From NCBI RefSeq assembly GCF_000816845.1, contig NZ_CP006877.1, positions 3,970,501-4,034,500 of the forward strand: 64,000 nucleotides of DNA. Reading direction: 5' to 3'. Source of the DNA: Rhizobium gallicum bv. gallicum R602sp (GTDB lineage Bacteria; Pseudomonadota; Alphaproteobacteria; Rhizobiales; Rhizobiaceae). A program made the translations under genes and the position numbers. The notes below the pieces were generated by a model. The model searched no databases and had not been told where the DNA came from. It worked only from the letters and a program-made list of their open reading frames with translations. Of this stretch, positions 34,897 through 44,106 are shown one piece after another (the stretch's first letter is position 1; each line of letters begins with the position of its first letter).

Positions 34897-35469
34897 ATGG
34901 CGAAGAACGAGGGTCAAATAGTCATCAAGAAATACGCCAACCGCCGCCTCTACAATACAGGCACCAGCACCTATGTGACGTTGGAAGATCTGGCGGAGAT
35001 GGTGAAGAGGGGAGAGGATTTTACCGTACAGGACGCAAAGAGCGGTGATGACATCACACATTCCGTTTTGACCCAGATCATTTTCGAACAGGAATCAAAA
35101 ACCGGAAATACGCTGCTGCCGATTTCCTTCCTGCGCCAGCTCATCACTTATTACGGCGATCAGATGCAGATGGTCGTTCCGAGCTTTCTTGAACATTCCA
35201 TGCGCGCCTTCACCGAACAGCAGGCGCAGATGCGCGAACAGGTGAACCGCGCCTTCGGCGAGTCACCGCTCGGCAAGAACCTGCAGCTGCCGATTCAGAT
35301 GGTCGAGGACCAGGTCCGCCGCAACACCGAGATGTTTCAGAAGGCCATGCAGATGTTCTCTCCCTTCATGACACCTCCCGCCAAGGAAACGAAGAAGGCC
35401 GAGGCGAAGGATATCGACGAGTTGAAGGAACAGCTGCGCGCCCTGCAGAACAAGCTCGACAATCTCTAA
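34897..35469 (+). CDS. phaR: Polyhydroxyalkanoate synthesis repressor PhaR
   Basis: The 190-residue regulator has the PhaR N-terminal DNA-binding domain (VIKKYANRRLYNTGTSTYVT near residue 9 onward) and the PHB accumulation regulatory domain (TQIIFEQESKTGNTLLPISF, then LRQLITYYGDQMQMVVPSFL). The C-terminal ends in a lysine/glutamate coiled segment. PhaR binds both polymer and DNA and controls phasin and carbon flow; rhizobia also call it AniA. AGGAG lies 7 bases before the ATG. It is divergent from phbAB; TTGTCA-N18-TACAGT at about 34818-34847 is a plausible promoter. Confidence 0.95.
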   Translation: MAKNEGQIVIKKYANRRLYNTGTSTYVTLEDLAEMVKRGEDFTVQDAKSGDDITHSVLTQIIFEQESKTGNTLLPISFLRQLITYYGDQMQMVVPSFLEHSMRAFTEQQAQMREQVNRAFGESPLGKNLQLPIQMVEDQVRRNTEMFQKAMQMFSPFMTPPAKETKKAEAKDIDELKEQLRALQNKLDNL

Positions 35470-35472
35470 GGT

Positions 35473-35880
35473 TCAAAGCCCGATCGAAACATCGCGGCCG
35501 GCACTGCGGATCGAGACTGCAAACCCGCCGATCACGTCGATCAATGCAATCGTCATCAAGATGAAGAAGACCTGTGTTGCCGCATCCTGGACGAGAAGGA
35601 ACTCGACCAGGAAGGCGATGAAAACCAGCATCGACAACATGTGATTGACAAGGCTGCCGGATCCATTGCGGGTGGCCTTCAATATCTCGAAGAACAGGAT
35701 GACCAGCGCCACGACGATGAAGAGATCGCCGAGCGCCATGCTCCAGATCGCACCGGAGATCATCGAAAGCACCATGATGTCATGCTGGAGCGCGGGAATG
35801 CCTCCGCCACCCATCAAACCGGCCATCGTCATGTTGTAAAGAATAAACGGGATTACCATCAGCGGCATTACAGCGATCAT
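35473..35880 (-). CDS. Four-helix membrane protein of unknown function
   Basis: The 135-residue protein has about four hydrophobic segments (MPLMVIPFILYNMTMAGLM, DLFIVVALVILFFEILKA, LSMLVFIAFLVEFLLVQ, and TQVFFILMTIALIDVIGGFA). I do not recognise a named family beyond small rhizobial inner-membrane proteins. ATG at 35880 is used; an earlier frame to 35937 adds a basic, non-hydrophobic leader. It is convergent with phaR (3 bp between stops). Confidence 0.75.
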   Translation of the reverse strand: MIAVMPLMVIPFILYNMTMAGLMGGGGIPALQHDIMVLSMISGAIWSMALGDLFIVVALVILFFEILKATRNGSGSLVNHMLSMLVFIAFLVEFLLVQDAATQVFFILMTIALIDVIGGFAVSIRSAGRDVSIGL

Positions 35881-35965
35881 TGAGCCATGTCCCCTATTTC
35901 GACGGGAATACTGCAGCAGATCACAGCACCACTTCAAGGCATGGGAAGTACAATAGTGCTCAAAA

Positions 35966-35996
35966 GCAAAAAGGCCGGCGTTGAAGCCGGCCTTTT
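35966..35996 (-). terminator. Terminator of rpmF
   Basis: A 9-bp stem (35971-35979 with 35986-35994) around TTCAAC on the minus strand is followed by TTTTTG. Confidence 0.85.
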
Positions 35997-36026
35997 CAAT
36001 CCTGGCTGTGCCAGATTTTGGGAGCT

Positions 36027-36212
36027 TTATGCGCTTTCCTTCGGCGTCAGAACCTGGCGGCCACGATACATACCGGTCTTCAGATCGATATGGTGCGGGC
36101 GGCGCAGTTCGCCGGAATTCTTGTCTTCCACGTAGGTCGGAGCCTTCAGGGCGTCTGCAGAACGGCGCATACCGCGCTTGGACGGGCTCGTTTTTCTCTT
36201 CGGTACAGCCAT
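36027..36212 (-). CDS. rpmF: Ribosomal protein L32
   Basis: The 61-residue basic protein begins [18 protein letters not shown], the invariant L32 start, followed by a short core [20 protein letters not shown]. It lacks the four-cysteine zinc site found in some L32 proteins. GGAG lies 8 bases before the ATG. It ends at a strong terminator and is alone in its transcript. Confidence 0.97.
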
Positions 36213-36367
36213 TTTACGTACTCCAATTCACAGGCAACACATTCCCGGCCAAGCTGGCGGCCGAAACGGACGTATCGCGATTTCGGAAATTTTGCGCGCT
36301 TATACATGCCTTGCGGGTGGTTGACCAGTCCCCAAACAGATTTTTTGCGATTCTCGTGAATTCAAGC

Positions 36368-37015
36368 TCAGAGCTCGTCTTTCGGCACGATCCAGGGCTC
36401 GGCTTGGGCCGCAGCTTCCCACTTCAGCCAGGCAGGATGCGCCTTTAACGCCGCCATATAGTTCAACGTGTCGCTGGCAGTTACAAGGTCATAGGTATCG
36501 AAGCGGCTGACGACCGGCGCAAACATCGCGTCGGCGGCCGAAAATTCGCCAAACAGAAACGGTCCGCCCGAGCGGCCGCGCAACTCGCGGAAAATGGTTT
36601 CGATCCGCACGACATCATCCATTACGCCATCCGCAGGTGCGATCTTGCCTCGCTCGCGCCGGATATTCATCGGACAGGCGCCTCTGAGCGCTCGGAAACC
36701 CGAAAGCATCTCCATCGAGACCGAACGCGCCACCGCGCGCTGTGCGCGATCCTCGGGCCAAAGCCCCGCCTCGGGATGGAGCTCGGAGACGTAGTCGATG
36801 ATCGAGAGCGATTCCCATACCCGCAGGCTGCCATGGAATAGAACCGGCACCCTGCCCGTGGGAGAGATCTCCCTGATGCGCGGATTGCCTGCGGGAAAAT
36901 CAAAGGGGATCAGAATTTCTTCGAACGCAATGCCCGTTGCTTCCATCGCAATCCATGGCCGGAACGACCATGAGGAGTAGTTCTTGTTTCCGATATAGAG
37001 GGTTAGGCTGTCCAT
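36368..37015 (-). CDS. Glutathione S-transferase family protein
   Basis: The 215-residue protein has an N-terminal thioredoxin-like GST domain (LYIGNKNYSSWSFRPWIAME, with the Ser of SSWS as likely glutathione-activating residue; PTGRVPVLFHG cis-proline; VWESLSIIDYVSE) and a helical C-terminal domain (FGEFSAADAMFAPVVSR). The NKNYSSWS start marks a bacterial GST subgroup without well-defined substrate. No operon partner is evident. Confidence 0.9.
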   Translation of the reverse strand: MDSLTLYIGNKNYSSWSFRPWIAMEATGIAFEEILIPFDFPAGNPRIREISPTGRVPVLFHGSLRVWESLSIIDYVSELHPEAGLWPEDRAQRAVARSVSMEMLSGFRALRGACPMNIRRERGKIAPADGVMDDVVRIETIFRELRGRSGGPFLFGEFSAADAMFAPVVSRFDTYDLVTASDTLNYMAALKAHPAWLKWEAAAQAEPWIVPKDEL

Positions 37016-37089
37016 GAAGCATCCCTAAATTGATTTCGGGGCCGAATTTAGCGGCGCCCGGCTAACGCGACCAATGAATAATTCATGCC

Positions 37090-37800
37090 TCAATCATAAA
37101 GACATCTGATGTAATCGCCGGAACCTTGAGCGCGGCGCTCGATGACTGAGGCAAGCGTGCGAAGGCCGCGGCGGGGCTTTCCGGCGTTTCGGTCGATCGG
37201 GTTCGGGAGAGAAACGGCCAAAAGCGCTGCTTGGCGTCGCGAGAGCTTGGAAGCCGGTACCTTGAAATGATAGCGCGCCGCCGCCTCGATGCCGTAGATA
37301 CCCGGTCCCCACTCCGCAATGTTGAGATAGATCTCCATCAGCCGGCGTTTGGTCCAGACGAGGTCAGAGGCGACCGCCAGCGGCAGTTCAAGTGCCTTGC
37401 GCACAAAGGAGCGTCCATTCCACAGAAACAGGTTCTTTGCCGTCTGCATCGGGATTGTGCTGCCGCCGCGGGTCGCTTCGCCGTCGAGGGTCTCTGCGAC
37501 CAGCTCCTGCATTTCACCCCAGTCGACCCCGCCGTGGAAACAGTATTGACCATCCTCCGACATCATCACGGACTGAACGAGAACCGGCGAGATGTCGTCC
37601 AAAGAGACCCATTGCCGGTCGTAGCCGCGCAGGAGCACGATGTCGCGCAACATCAGCGTCGAGACGGGATGAATAAAAGGGATCAGATAAACAAAGATCA
37701 GAACATAAGGCAGGACCAGAAATCCGGCGGTCGCAAGGACGATGCGCGTCATGATCGACCGGCTGCGCAGCCAAGCGAACAAACGGCGATGAGCCGGCAT
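37090..37800 (-). CDS. mtgA: Monofunctional peptidoglycan glycosyltransferase
   Basis: The 236-residue protein has one N-terminal membrane anchor ([20 protein letters not shown]) and a GT51 domain: catalytic Glu in [55 protein letters not shown] and [11 protein letters not shown]. It polymerises lipid II into glycan strands at the periplasmic face. ATG at 37800 is preferred; a GTG at 37854 would add 18 residues. It is divergent from ispA. Confidence 0.94.
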   Translation of the reverse strand: MPAHRRLFAWLRSRSIMTRIVLATAGFLVLPYVLIFVYLIPFIHPVSTLMLRDIVLLRGYDRQWVSLDDISPVLVQSVMMSEDGQYCFHGGVDWGEMQELVAETLDGEATRGGSTIPMQTAKNLFLWNGRSFVRKALELPLAVASDLVWTKRRLMEIYLNIAEWGPGIYGIEAAARYHFKVPASKLSRRQAALLAVSLPNPIDRNAGKPRRGLRTLASVIERRAQGSGDYIRCLYD

Positions 37801-37972
37801 CGCAATGCTGTCCTCTCTTTCCGGCGATATGTCCAATATGTGTATGCCCAACACCTGTTCCCTCCGCTCTCATAGCGTTTGCTGGTCGTGAAGGCCAGAT
37901 GCAAAGGAAATCTTGCTGTGATCATTGACAATTCCGTTGCAACGGCGCCACTGCTCATGCCAAAGAGCGCGC

Positions 37973-38887
37973 ATGGTCGCGAGCTCCGAAGCCTTCGATA
38001 TCCGTTTGAAGACCAACGCCCAAGAGATCGAGGCGTTGCTGGACGCGCTGCTTTCCAATGACGTGCGAGAGGATGAGATTGCCCGCCCTGAAAGCCTGAG
38101 GGCGGCGATGCACTATGCGGTGCTGAACGGTGGCAAGCGGCTTCGCCCATTTCTCGTCGTGGAGAGCGCGCTGCTCCTGGGCGGAGACAAAGAGGCGGCC
38201 TTGAGAGTGGGTGCAGCACTTGAATGCATTCACTGCTATTCGCTCGTTCATGACGATCTTCCAGCGATGGACGATGACAAGCTACGCCGCGGCAAACCGA
38301 CGCTGCACATAGCCTTCGACGAGGCGACCGCGATCCTTGCAGGAGACAGCCTTCTGACCTACGCCTTCGACATTATCGCCGCCGACGAGACGGGACTTCC
38401 AGAGCAAAGCAAGGTGGCGCTGGTCCTTGCGCTTGCGCGCAGCGCTGGCCTGGGCGGAATGGCTGGCGGACAGGCACTGGATCTTGCTGCGGAAAAAAAC
38501 ACACCGGATGAACGCGGCATCGTTACATTGCAGGCTATGAAGACGGGAGCGTTAATCCGCTTTGCTTGCGAAGCAGGCGCGATGATCGCCGGCGCCTCGA
38601 GCGACGATCGCAAGCGCCTGCGCGCTTTCGGCGAAAAGATCGGTCTTGCCTTCCAGCTCGCCGACGATCTTCTTGATGTCACATCAGACGCCGCCACCAT
38701 GGGCAAGGCGACCGGCAAGGACGTGGGCCGCGGCAAAGGTACTCTCGTCTCTCTGCGTGGTATCGGATGGGCCGAAGCCGAGCTCCGACGCCACGTCGAG
38801 GATGCGACACAGCTGTTGGAGCCTTACGGCGATGCCGCTGCGACGCTCGCCGCCACCGCGCGTTTTGTTGCCGCTCGAAAAAGCTGA
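37973..38887 (+). CDS. ispA: Short-chain polyprenyl diphosphate synthase (farnesyl diphosphate synthase type)
   Basis: The 304-residue prenyltransferase elongates allylic diphosphates with isopentenyl diphosphate. The first aspartate-rich motif is YSLVHDDLPAMDDDKLRRGK, the second FQLADDLLDVTSD; NGGKRLRPFLV supplies diphosphate-binding arginines. The DDxxxxD first motif with the two-residue insert is typical of bacterial FPP/GGPP synthases. Product length cannot be fixed from sequence. ATG at 37973 is used; the frame is open upstream to 37925. It is convergent with ispG, another isoprenoid gene. Confidence 0.9.
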   Translation: MVASSEAFDIRLKTNAQEIEALLDALLSNDVREDEIARPESLRAAMHYAVLNGGKRLRPFLVVESALLLGGDKEAALRVGAALECIHCYSLVHDDLPAMDDDKLRRGKPTLHIAFDEATAILAGDSLLTYAFDIIAADETGLPEQSKVALVLALARSAGLGGMAGGQALDLAAEKNTPDERGIVTLQAMKTGALIRFACEAGAMIAGASSDDRKRLRAFGEKIGLAFQLADDLLDVTSDAATMGKATGKDVGRGKGTLVSLRGIGWAEAELRRHVEDATQLLEPYGDAAATLAATARFVAARKS

Positions 38888-38933
38888 CGCAGCAGCGGCA
38901 GGCGAGACACCTGTCGGCATCTAGCGGCTGAGC

Positions 38934-40184
38934 TCATTCAGCAGCGGTCTTTTGACCGAAGCGCCTTTCGATATAGTCGATGACAAGCGCCTCGAAATCC
39001 GAAGCAATGTTCGGCCCGCGCAACGTCAGCGTCTTCTTGCCATCAATGAAAACGGGCGCGGCCGGCGTCTCGCCGGTGCCAGGCAGCGAAATGCCGATAT
39101 CGGCATGCTTGCTTTCGCCCGGCCCGTTGACGATGCAGCCCATCACCGCGACGTTCAGGGCTTCCACGCCCGGATATTTCTCCCGCCAGACCGGCATGTT
39201 CTTGCGGATATCGTTTTGAATATTCTGCGCCAGTTCCTGGAAAACCGTCGATGTCGTTCGGCCGCAGCCGGGACAGGCAGCGACCACCGGCACGAACTGC
39301 CGGAAACCCATAACCTGCAGCAGTTCCTGTGCCACCTGCACTTCGCGTGTACGATCGCCATTCGGCTCCGGCGTCAGCGAAACGCGGATCGTATCGCCGA
39401 TGCCGTGCTGCAGAACGTAGCCCATGGCAGCCGACGAAGCGACGACGCCCTTGGTGCCCATTCCTGCTTCCGTGAGTCCGAGATGCAGCGCATGGTCCGA
39501 GCGCTCGGAAAGCATGGAATAGACAGCGATCAGATCCTGGACCTGACTGACCTTGGCCGACAGGATAATGCGGTTTCGCGGCAGGCCGATTTCTTCGGCA
39601 AGGGTGGCCGAGATCAATGCCGATTGCACGATCGCCTCGCGCGTCACCTGACGAGCCGAAAGCGGCGAACCCGCCTCGGCATTCTTGTCCATCAGCGCCG
39701 TCAGCAAGTCCTGGTCGAGCGAACCCCAGTTGACGCCGATACGCACCGGTTTGTCATAGCGGACCGCTGTCTCGATGATTTCGGCGAACTGCTTGTCCTT
39801 CTTGTCCTTGAAACCGACATTGCCAGGATTGATGCGGTATTTCGCCAATGCTTCGGCGCAGGCCGGATGATCGGCAAGCAGCTTGTGGCCGATATAGTGG
39901 AAATCGCCGATAAGCGGCACATCCATGCCGAGGCGCAGGAGCCGCTCGCGAATCTTCGGAACGGCAGCAGCGCTTTCGTCACGATCGACGGTGATGCGCA
40001 CGAGCTCCGACCCCGCCTTGAAGAGGGCGGCAACCTGCGCAACCGTGGAATCGATATCCGCCGTATCGGTATTTGTCATTGACTGCACGACAACCGGCGC
40101 ACCGCCGCCGACGACGACGCCGCCCACGTCGACCGCGACGGAAGCGCGGCGCGGTTTCGGATCAAAATCGGTAGGTGAGGACAT
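38934..40184 (-). CDS. ispG: 4-hydroxy-3-methylbut-2-en-1-yl diphosphate synthase (IspG/GcpE)
   Basis: The 416-residue iron-sulfur enzyme performs the penultimate step of the MEP isoprenoid pathway. The N-terminal TIM barrel includes [16 protein letters not shown] and [18 protein letters not shown]; the C-terminal cluster cysteines lie in [10 protein letters not shown] and [12 protein letters not shown]. Length and architecture are those of the bacterial enzyme. A short unassigned gap of 46 bp separates it from ispA. Confidence 0.97.
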   Translation of the reverse strand: MSSPTDFDPKPRRASVAVDVGGVVVGGGAPVVVQSMTNTDTADIDSTVAQVAALFKAGSELVRITVDRDESAAAVPKIRERLLRLGMDVPLIGDFHYIGHKLLADHPACAEALAKYRINPGNVGFKDKKDKQFAEIIETAVRYDKPVRIGVNWGSLDQDLLTALMDKNAEAGSPLSARQVTREAIVQSALISATLAEEIGLPRNRIILSAKVSQVQDLIAVYSMLSERSDHALHLGLTEAGMGTKGVVASSAAMGYVLQHGIGDTIRVSLTPEPNGDRTREVQVAQELLQVMGFRQFVPVVAACPGCGRTTSTVFQELAQNIQNDIRKNMPVWREKYPGVEALNVAVMGCIVNGPGESKHADIGISLPGTGETPAAPVFIDGKKTLTLRGPNIASDFEALVIDYIERRFGQKTAAE

Positions 40185-40278
40185 AGATAGAGCTCTTGAA
40201 CCCTTAAATTCGTGCCTTTCAGGTGGATCATACCCGCTTTCTTGTCAACGCCCAAAGCATCACTTTTGCTTGGCTGAC

Positions 40279-41472
40279 CTAGTGCCCGCCGCCGGAGATG
40301 CCGTCCGCGTAGCGGGCAAGCTTCGAAAAGATCAGCACCACGACCAGCAGGACGGGCAGCGCCATGAAGACGGCGCTAAAGCCGACATGCTCGGCTGCAA
40401 AGCCGATTGCAGAGGGTGCAACCAGCATGCCGGAATAGCCCATGGTCGTGACGACCGAAAGGCCGATCCCGGCCTTCAGGCCAGGGACATTGCCTGCCGC
40501 GGAAAAGGCGATCGGCACCATGTTCGAAATGCCGATGCCACAAAAGGCAAAGCCGACAATGGCAAGCTCGGCATTCGGCGCAAGGGCTGCGATCAGCATG
40601 CCGGCGATGGCAAAGAGGGTGCAGACGCGCAGCGTCTTGACGCCGCCGAGCTTGTCGCGCACCAGATCGCCGGCGAAACGCATGATTGCCATTGTCAGCG
40701 AGAAGGCCGCAAACCCGAAACCGGAAAGAGCAACGGATGCATTCATTTCCTGGCGGAGATAGAGCGCACCCCAGTCGAGCACGGCACCTTCCGGAACCAT
40801 CGAAAAGAGCGCCATGAGCCCGAGCAACCATGGCAGAGGCGTCATCGGCAGGCGTGTTTTTTCTTTCTTCTCATCCGGATGCGGCGGATCGGCAAGGATC
40901 ATCGGCCAGGCGATCACGAGGAAAACCAACGTGAGCACGGTAGCGAGCTGCGCATGGCCAAGAACGCCGAGCTTGGCGATGACGAAGCCGCCAAGGCCCG
41001 AACCGATCAGGCCGCCAAGGCTCCAGAAGGCATGGCAGGACGACATGATCGCCCGGCGCATCGACTTCTCGACGGCAACGGCGTTGGCGTTCATTGCGAC
41101 GTCCATTGCGCCGATGAACCCACCAAACAGGAAGAGCGCGATTGCGCCGGTAACAATATTCGGCGCCACCGTCAGCGCCAGAAGAATTGGCAGTACACAG
41201 GCCGCGGTTGCCCGCGACACCACGTGCGAGCCATGCTTGGCGATCTGCGCCCCGGCAATCGGCATCAATGTCAATGACCCAAGGCCGAACACCAGGATCA
41301 TCAGCCCGAGCTGGAATTTCGTCAGTTCCAGACGCTCCGCGAAATCCGGAATCTTCGGAGCCCAGCAGCCGACGACAAAGCCGTTCATCAGGAAGAGCAG
41401 CGACACCGCAACCCTGCTCTTCGGCAGGAAGCCACGCCGCACCCCTTGGGCCACATTCATCGGATTATCCAT
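40279..41472 (-). CDS. MFS transporter, YbjJ/FucP-like
   Basis: The 397-residue protein has about 12 membrane helices. It begins after a short basic leader with SRVAVSLLFLMNGFVVGCWA and has GAQIAKHGSHVVSRATA as the loop 2-3 motif. Helix 4-5 includes FGGFIGAMDVAMNANAVAVE. This resembles the YbjJ-type major facilitator proteins, often sugar or alcohol exporters; the substrate is unknown. ATG at 41472 has a GGGA element 5 bases upstream. The DeoR regulator gene ends 54 bp upstream in the same direction, so the regulator probably controls it. Confidence 0.85.
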   Translation of the reverse strand: MDNPMNVAQGVRRGFLPKSRVAVSLLFLMNGFVVGCWAPKIPDFAERLELTKFQLGLMILVFGLGSLTLMPIAGAQIAKHGSHVVSRATAACVLPILLALTVAPNIVTGAIALFLFGGFIGAMDVAMNANAVAVEKSMRRAIMSSCHAFWSLGGLIGSGLGGFVIAKLGVLGHAQLATVLTLVFLVIAWPMILADPPHPDEKKEKTRLPMTPLPWLLGLMALFSMVPEGAVLDWGALYLRQEMNASVALSGFGFAAFSLTMAIMRFAGDLVRDKLGGVKTLRVCTLFAIAGMLIAALAPNAELAIVGFAFCGIGISNMVPIAFSAAGNVPGLKAGIGLSVVTTMGYSGMLVAPSAIGFAAEHVGFSAVFMALPVLLVVVLIFSKLARYADGISGGGH

Positions 41473-41526
41473 TGTATTCCCGTCTCCTCCTGCAGTCGGC
41501 CCCTTAAGGATCCGACTCAAAGTTAT

Positions 41527-42309
41527 TCATCGCGCCTTGCGCGCCTTGACAGTCCGGCAGCCCCGCTCGCGATAGGCCGCAAGCAGCGCCTCGTCGGCAT
41601 CGTCCTCCACGACGAGGCATTCGCAATGGGCGACGGGCAGGACGCCGTGCGGCGCCGCTGTACTGAATTTATCCGAGGTTACTGCAACCAGCACCTTCCG
41701 GCTTCGCGACGTCGCGAACCGCTTGAACTCGGCGTCCTCGAAACCGAATGTCGTGACGCCCGCTTCCAGATCGATGCCGCAGGCGCCGAGAATGCAAAGG
41801 TCTGGCGAGATCTGCTCCATGTCCCGCATTGCCTTGGCGCCGAGTGCGCCGCCCACCTGCCGGTCGACCATTCCGCCGATCAGGATGACATCGACGCCGC
41901 CGTTGTCTATCAGCGCTGCGGCAATTGCCGGAGCATTCGTCGCAGCCGTCAGCGCCATGTCTGATGGAAGGGCTTTGGCAATCGCCAGATTGGTGCTTCC
42001 CGCATCAAAAAATATCGTCGACCCGGGCGTAATCTGCGAGACGGCGGCTTGGGCCAGCAGTTGTTTGCGATCGAGGGCAATTCCCATTCGCTGCTTGAGG
42101 CTCCCGCCGGCAGGCGAAACCGGCAGCGCACCGCCATAGACCCGCTCACAGAGCCCGGCAGCTGCCATCTCGCGCAGATCGCGTCGGATCGTATCTTCGG
42201 AAACCCCGAATTCCAGCGCGAGTTCAGCCGCAAGCACACGGCCGTTCGCCTGAAGCTTGCCGGATATGATGTTCTGCCGCTCCTTCAACAGCATCTCGGT
42301 CGTATTCAT
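41527..42309 (-). CDS. DeoR family transcriptional regulator
   Basis: The 260-residue protein has an N-terminal DeoR helix-turn-helix (ERQNIISGKLQANGRVLAAE, then LALEFGVSEDTIRRDLREM) and a C-terminal sugar-phosphate-sensing domain (IFFDAGSTNLAIAKAL, VILIGGMVDRQVGGALG, SDKFSTAAPHGVLPVA). Such regulators usually repress sugar catabolic or transport genes in the absence of a phosphosugar. It probably controls the MFS gene downstream and itself; a GAACGTGCA direct repeat lies in the region upstream. Confidence 0.9.
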   Translation of the reverse strand: MNTTEMLLKERQNIISGKLQANGRVLAAELALEFGVSEDTIRRDLREMAAAGLCERVYGGALPVSPAGGSLKQRMGIALDRKQLLAQAAVSQITPGSTIFFDAGSTNLAIAKALPSDMALTAATNAPAIAAALIDNGGVDVILIGGMVDRQVGGALGAKAMRDMEQISPDLCILGACGIDLEAGVTTFGFEDAEFKRFATSRSRKVLVAVTSDKFSTAAPHGVLPVAHCECLVVEDDADEALLAAYRERGCRTVKARKAR

Positions 42310-42343
42310 GCCTGTTTAGCTCGCATTTGGCGCCATATTCTGA

Positions 42344-42372
42344 GAACGTGCATAAACGTATATGAACGTGCA
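42344..42372. promoter_or_regulatory. Candidate DeoR operator: direct repeat GAACGTGCA
   Basis: GAACGTGCA occurs at 42344-42352 and 42364-42372, 20 bp apart (close to two helical turns), 35 bp before the DeoR start and within the 238-bp gap shared with the divergent amino acid importer. Direct repeats of this kind are common DeoR-family sites. Link to this regulator is inferred. Confidence 0.5.
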
Positions 42373-42547
42373 CACAATAGGCACGGCCACACGTTTTCTG
42401 ACAGCCTGAAACAAGCCGCGTCAAAATCCAGCCAAATGAGAAAAATATTCGCAGTCGCCCAATTTCTTTGCAGTTTTCTACGCTTCGCCACGCCCTATTT
42501 TCTGCAATCTATCTGTCATCCAATTTCTCCCACATGGACCCGCAAAC

Positions 42548-43321
42548 ATGAAACTCCTCAAGACCATCGCTGCCGCGGCCTTTATCTCGGCCACTGCCTT
42601 CGTCTCCGCCCAGGCCGGCGAAAATCTCAACGCCATCAAGTCCGCAGGCGTTTTCAAGATCGGTACGGAGGGCACCTATGCGCCATTCACCTACCATGAC
42701 GAAAGCGGCAAGCTCGTGGGGTTCGACGTCGAAATCGGCGAAGCGATTGCCGCCAAGATCGGCGTCAAGGCCGAGTTCGTTGAAGGCAAGTGGGACGGCC
42801 TGATTGCCGGCCTCGACGCCAAGCGCTACGACACCGTCATCAACCAGGTCGGCATCACCGAAGCCCGCAAGCAGAAGTACGACTTCTCCGAGCCCTATAT
42901 CGCCTCCAAGGCGGTGCTCATCGCCCGTGCAGACGACGACAGCATCAAGAGCTTCGCCGACCTGAAGGGCAAGAAATCTGCCCAGTCGTTGACAAGCAAC
43001 TTCGGCAAGCTCGCCGAGCAATCCGGCGCAGAGCTCATCGGCACCGAAGGCTTCGACCAATCGATCCAGCTCGTGCTGACCGGCCGCGCCGATGCAACGA
43101 TCAATGACAGCCTCTCTTTCCTGGACTTCAAGAAGCACAAGCCGGACGCAAATGTGAAGATTGCGGCCGAGCAGGAAAACGCCGACTACTCCGGCATCAT
43201 CATCCGCAAGAAAGAGCCGGAACTGCTCGAGGCGATCAACAAGGCACTGGCAGACATCAAGGCAGACGGCACCTACAAGAAGATCGCCGATAAATATTTC
43301 GGCCAGGACGTATCGAAGTAA
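42548..43321 (+). CDS. Polar amino acid/cystine ABC transporter, substrate-binding protein
   Basis: The 257-residue periplasmic protein has a signal peptide (MKLLKTIAAAAFISATAFVS, cleavage after AQA near residue 23) and the SBP family 3 fold: KSAGVFKIGTEGTYAPFTYH, GFDVEIGEAIAAKIGVKAEF, and GLIAGLDAKRYDTVINQVGI with the Arg/Asp contacts to the amino acid backbone. It resembles FliY/TcyJ cystine-binding proteins. It is the first gene of a three-gene importer. The ribosome site is weak. Confidence 0.9.
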   Translation: MKLLKTIAAAAFISATAFVSAQAGENLNAIKSAGVFKIGTEGTYAPFTYHDESGKLVGFDVEIGEAIAAKIGVKAEFVEGKWDGLIAGLDAKRYDTVINQVGITEARKQKYDFSEPYIASKAVLIARADDDSIKSFADLKGKKSAQSLTSNFGKLAEQSGAELIGTEGFDQSIQLVLTGRADATINDSLSFLDFKKHKPDANVKIAAEQENADYSGIIIRKKEPELLEAINKALADIKADGTYKKIADKYFGQDVSK

Positions 43322-43376
43322 GCGCTTCGAAAGGGCGGTTTCCTGCCGCTGGCACATCCTCTATATCTGCTGAAGA

Positions 43377-43402
43377 GCGTCCAGCGAAAAGCCGCTGGAC
43401 GC
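43377..43402 (+). other. Hairpin between substrate-binding protein and permease genes
   Basis: A 9-bp perfect stem (43377-43385 with 43394-43402) and 8-base loop lie in the 104-bp gap. No T-run follows, so it is more likely an RNA-stabilising or partial-attenuation element that raises binding-protein over permease levels. Confidence 0.6.
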
Positions 43403-43425
43403 CCTTTCATTAAGGAAACACACCT

Positions 43426-44106
43426 GTGCCGCACTGGCTTCAACTGATGGCGGAATCGCTCCCCACGCTTTTGTGGGCCGGCCTGATCTTCACCATACCG
43501 CTGACCCTGCTCTCCTTCGTCTTCGGCCTGGCGCTCGGGCTGGTGACCGCCGTGGCACGCCTCTTCGGCCCGGCTCCCATCGCCTCAATCGCGCGGTTCT
43601 ACGTCTGGGTCATCCGCGGCACGCCGCTGCTCGTGCAGCTCTTCGTCATCTTCTACGGCCTGCCGAGCCTCGGCATTCTGCTCGACGCCTTTTCGGCGGC
43701 TCTGATCGGCTTCACGCTGAACATCGGCGCTTACAGCTCCGAAATCATCCGGGCGGTCATCTCCTCCGTTTCGAAGGGACAATGGGAAGCTGCCTATTCG
43801 ATCGGCATGAACTGGCGGCAGGCGATGAGCCGCACGATCTTGCCGCAGGCCGGTCGTGTCGCCGTGCCGCCGCTTTCAAATACCTTCATTTCATTGGTCA
43901 AGGATACGTCGCTGGCGGCGGCAATCACCGTGCCGGAGCTTTTCCAGGCTGCACAGCGCATCGTTGCGACAACCTATGAGCCGCTGATCCTTTATATCGA
44001 GGCAGCGCTGATCTACCTCGTTTTGAGCTCCGTGCTCTCAGCGCTGCAGGTACGGCTCGAGCGCCGCTTCGCGCGCTACGGCGGCATGCTGGAGGCAAAT
44101 GCATGA
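43426..44106 (+). CDS. Polar amino acid/cystine ABC transporter, permease
   Basis: The 226-residue inner-membrane protein has about five helices and the HisMQ-type region (FYVWVIRGTPLLVQLFVIFY and the EAA-like loop QWEAAYSIGMNWRQAMSRTI). It resembles TcyL/YecS permeases. The GTG start has AAGGA 9 bases upstream. Its stop overlaps the ATPase ATG by four bases, indicating translational coupling. Confidence 0.92.
   Translation: MPHWLQLMAESLPTLLWAGLIFTIPLTLLSFVFGLALGLVTAVARLFGPAPIASIARFYVWVIRGTPLLVQLFVIFYGLPSLGILLDAFSAALIGFTLNIGAYSSEIIRAVISSVSKGQWEAAYSIGMNWRQAMSRTILPQAGRVAVPPLSNTFISLVKDTSLAAAITVPELFQAAQRIVATTYEPLILYIEAALIYLVLSSVLSALQVRLERRFARYGGMLEANA

Noticed and set aside
39925..41277. Plus-strand frame of 450 codons across ispG and the MFS gene
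   Set aside because: It is rich in His, Gln and Arg, spans two well-defined genes on the other strand and is a shadow.
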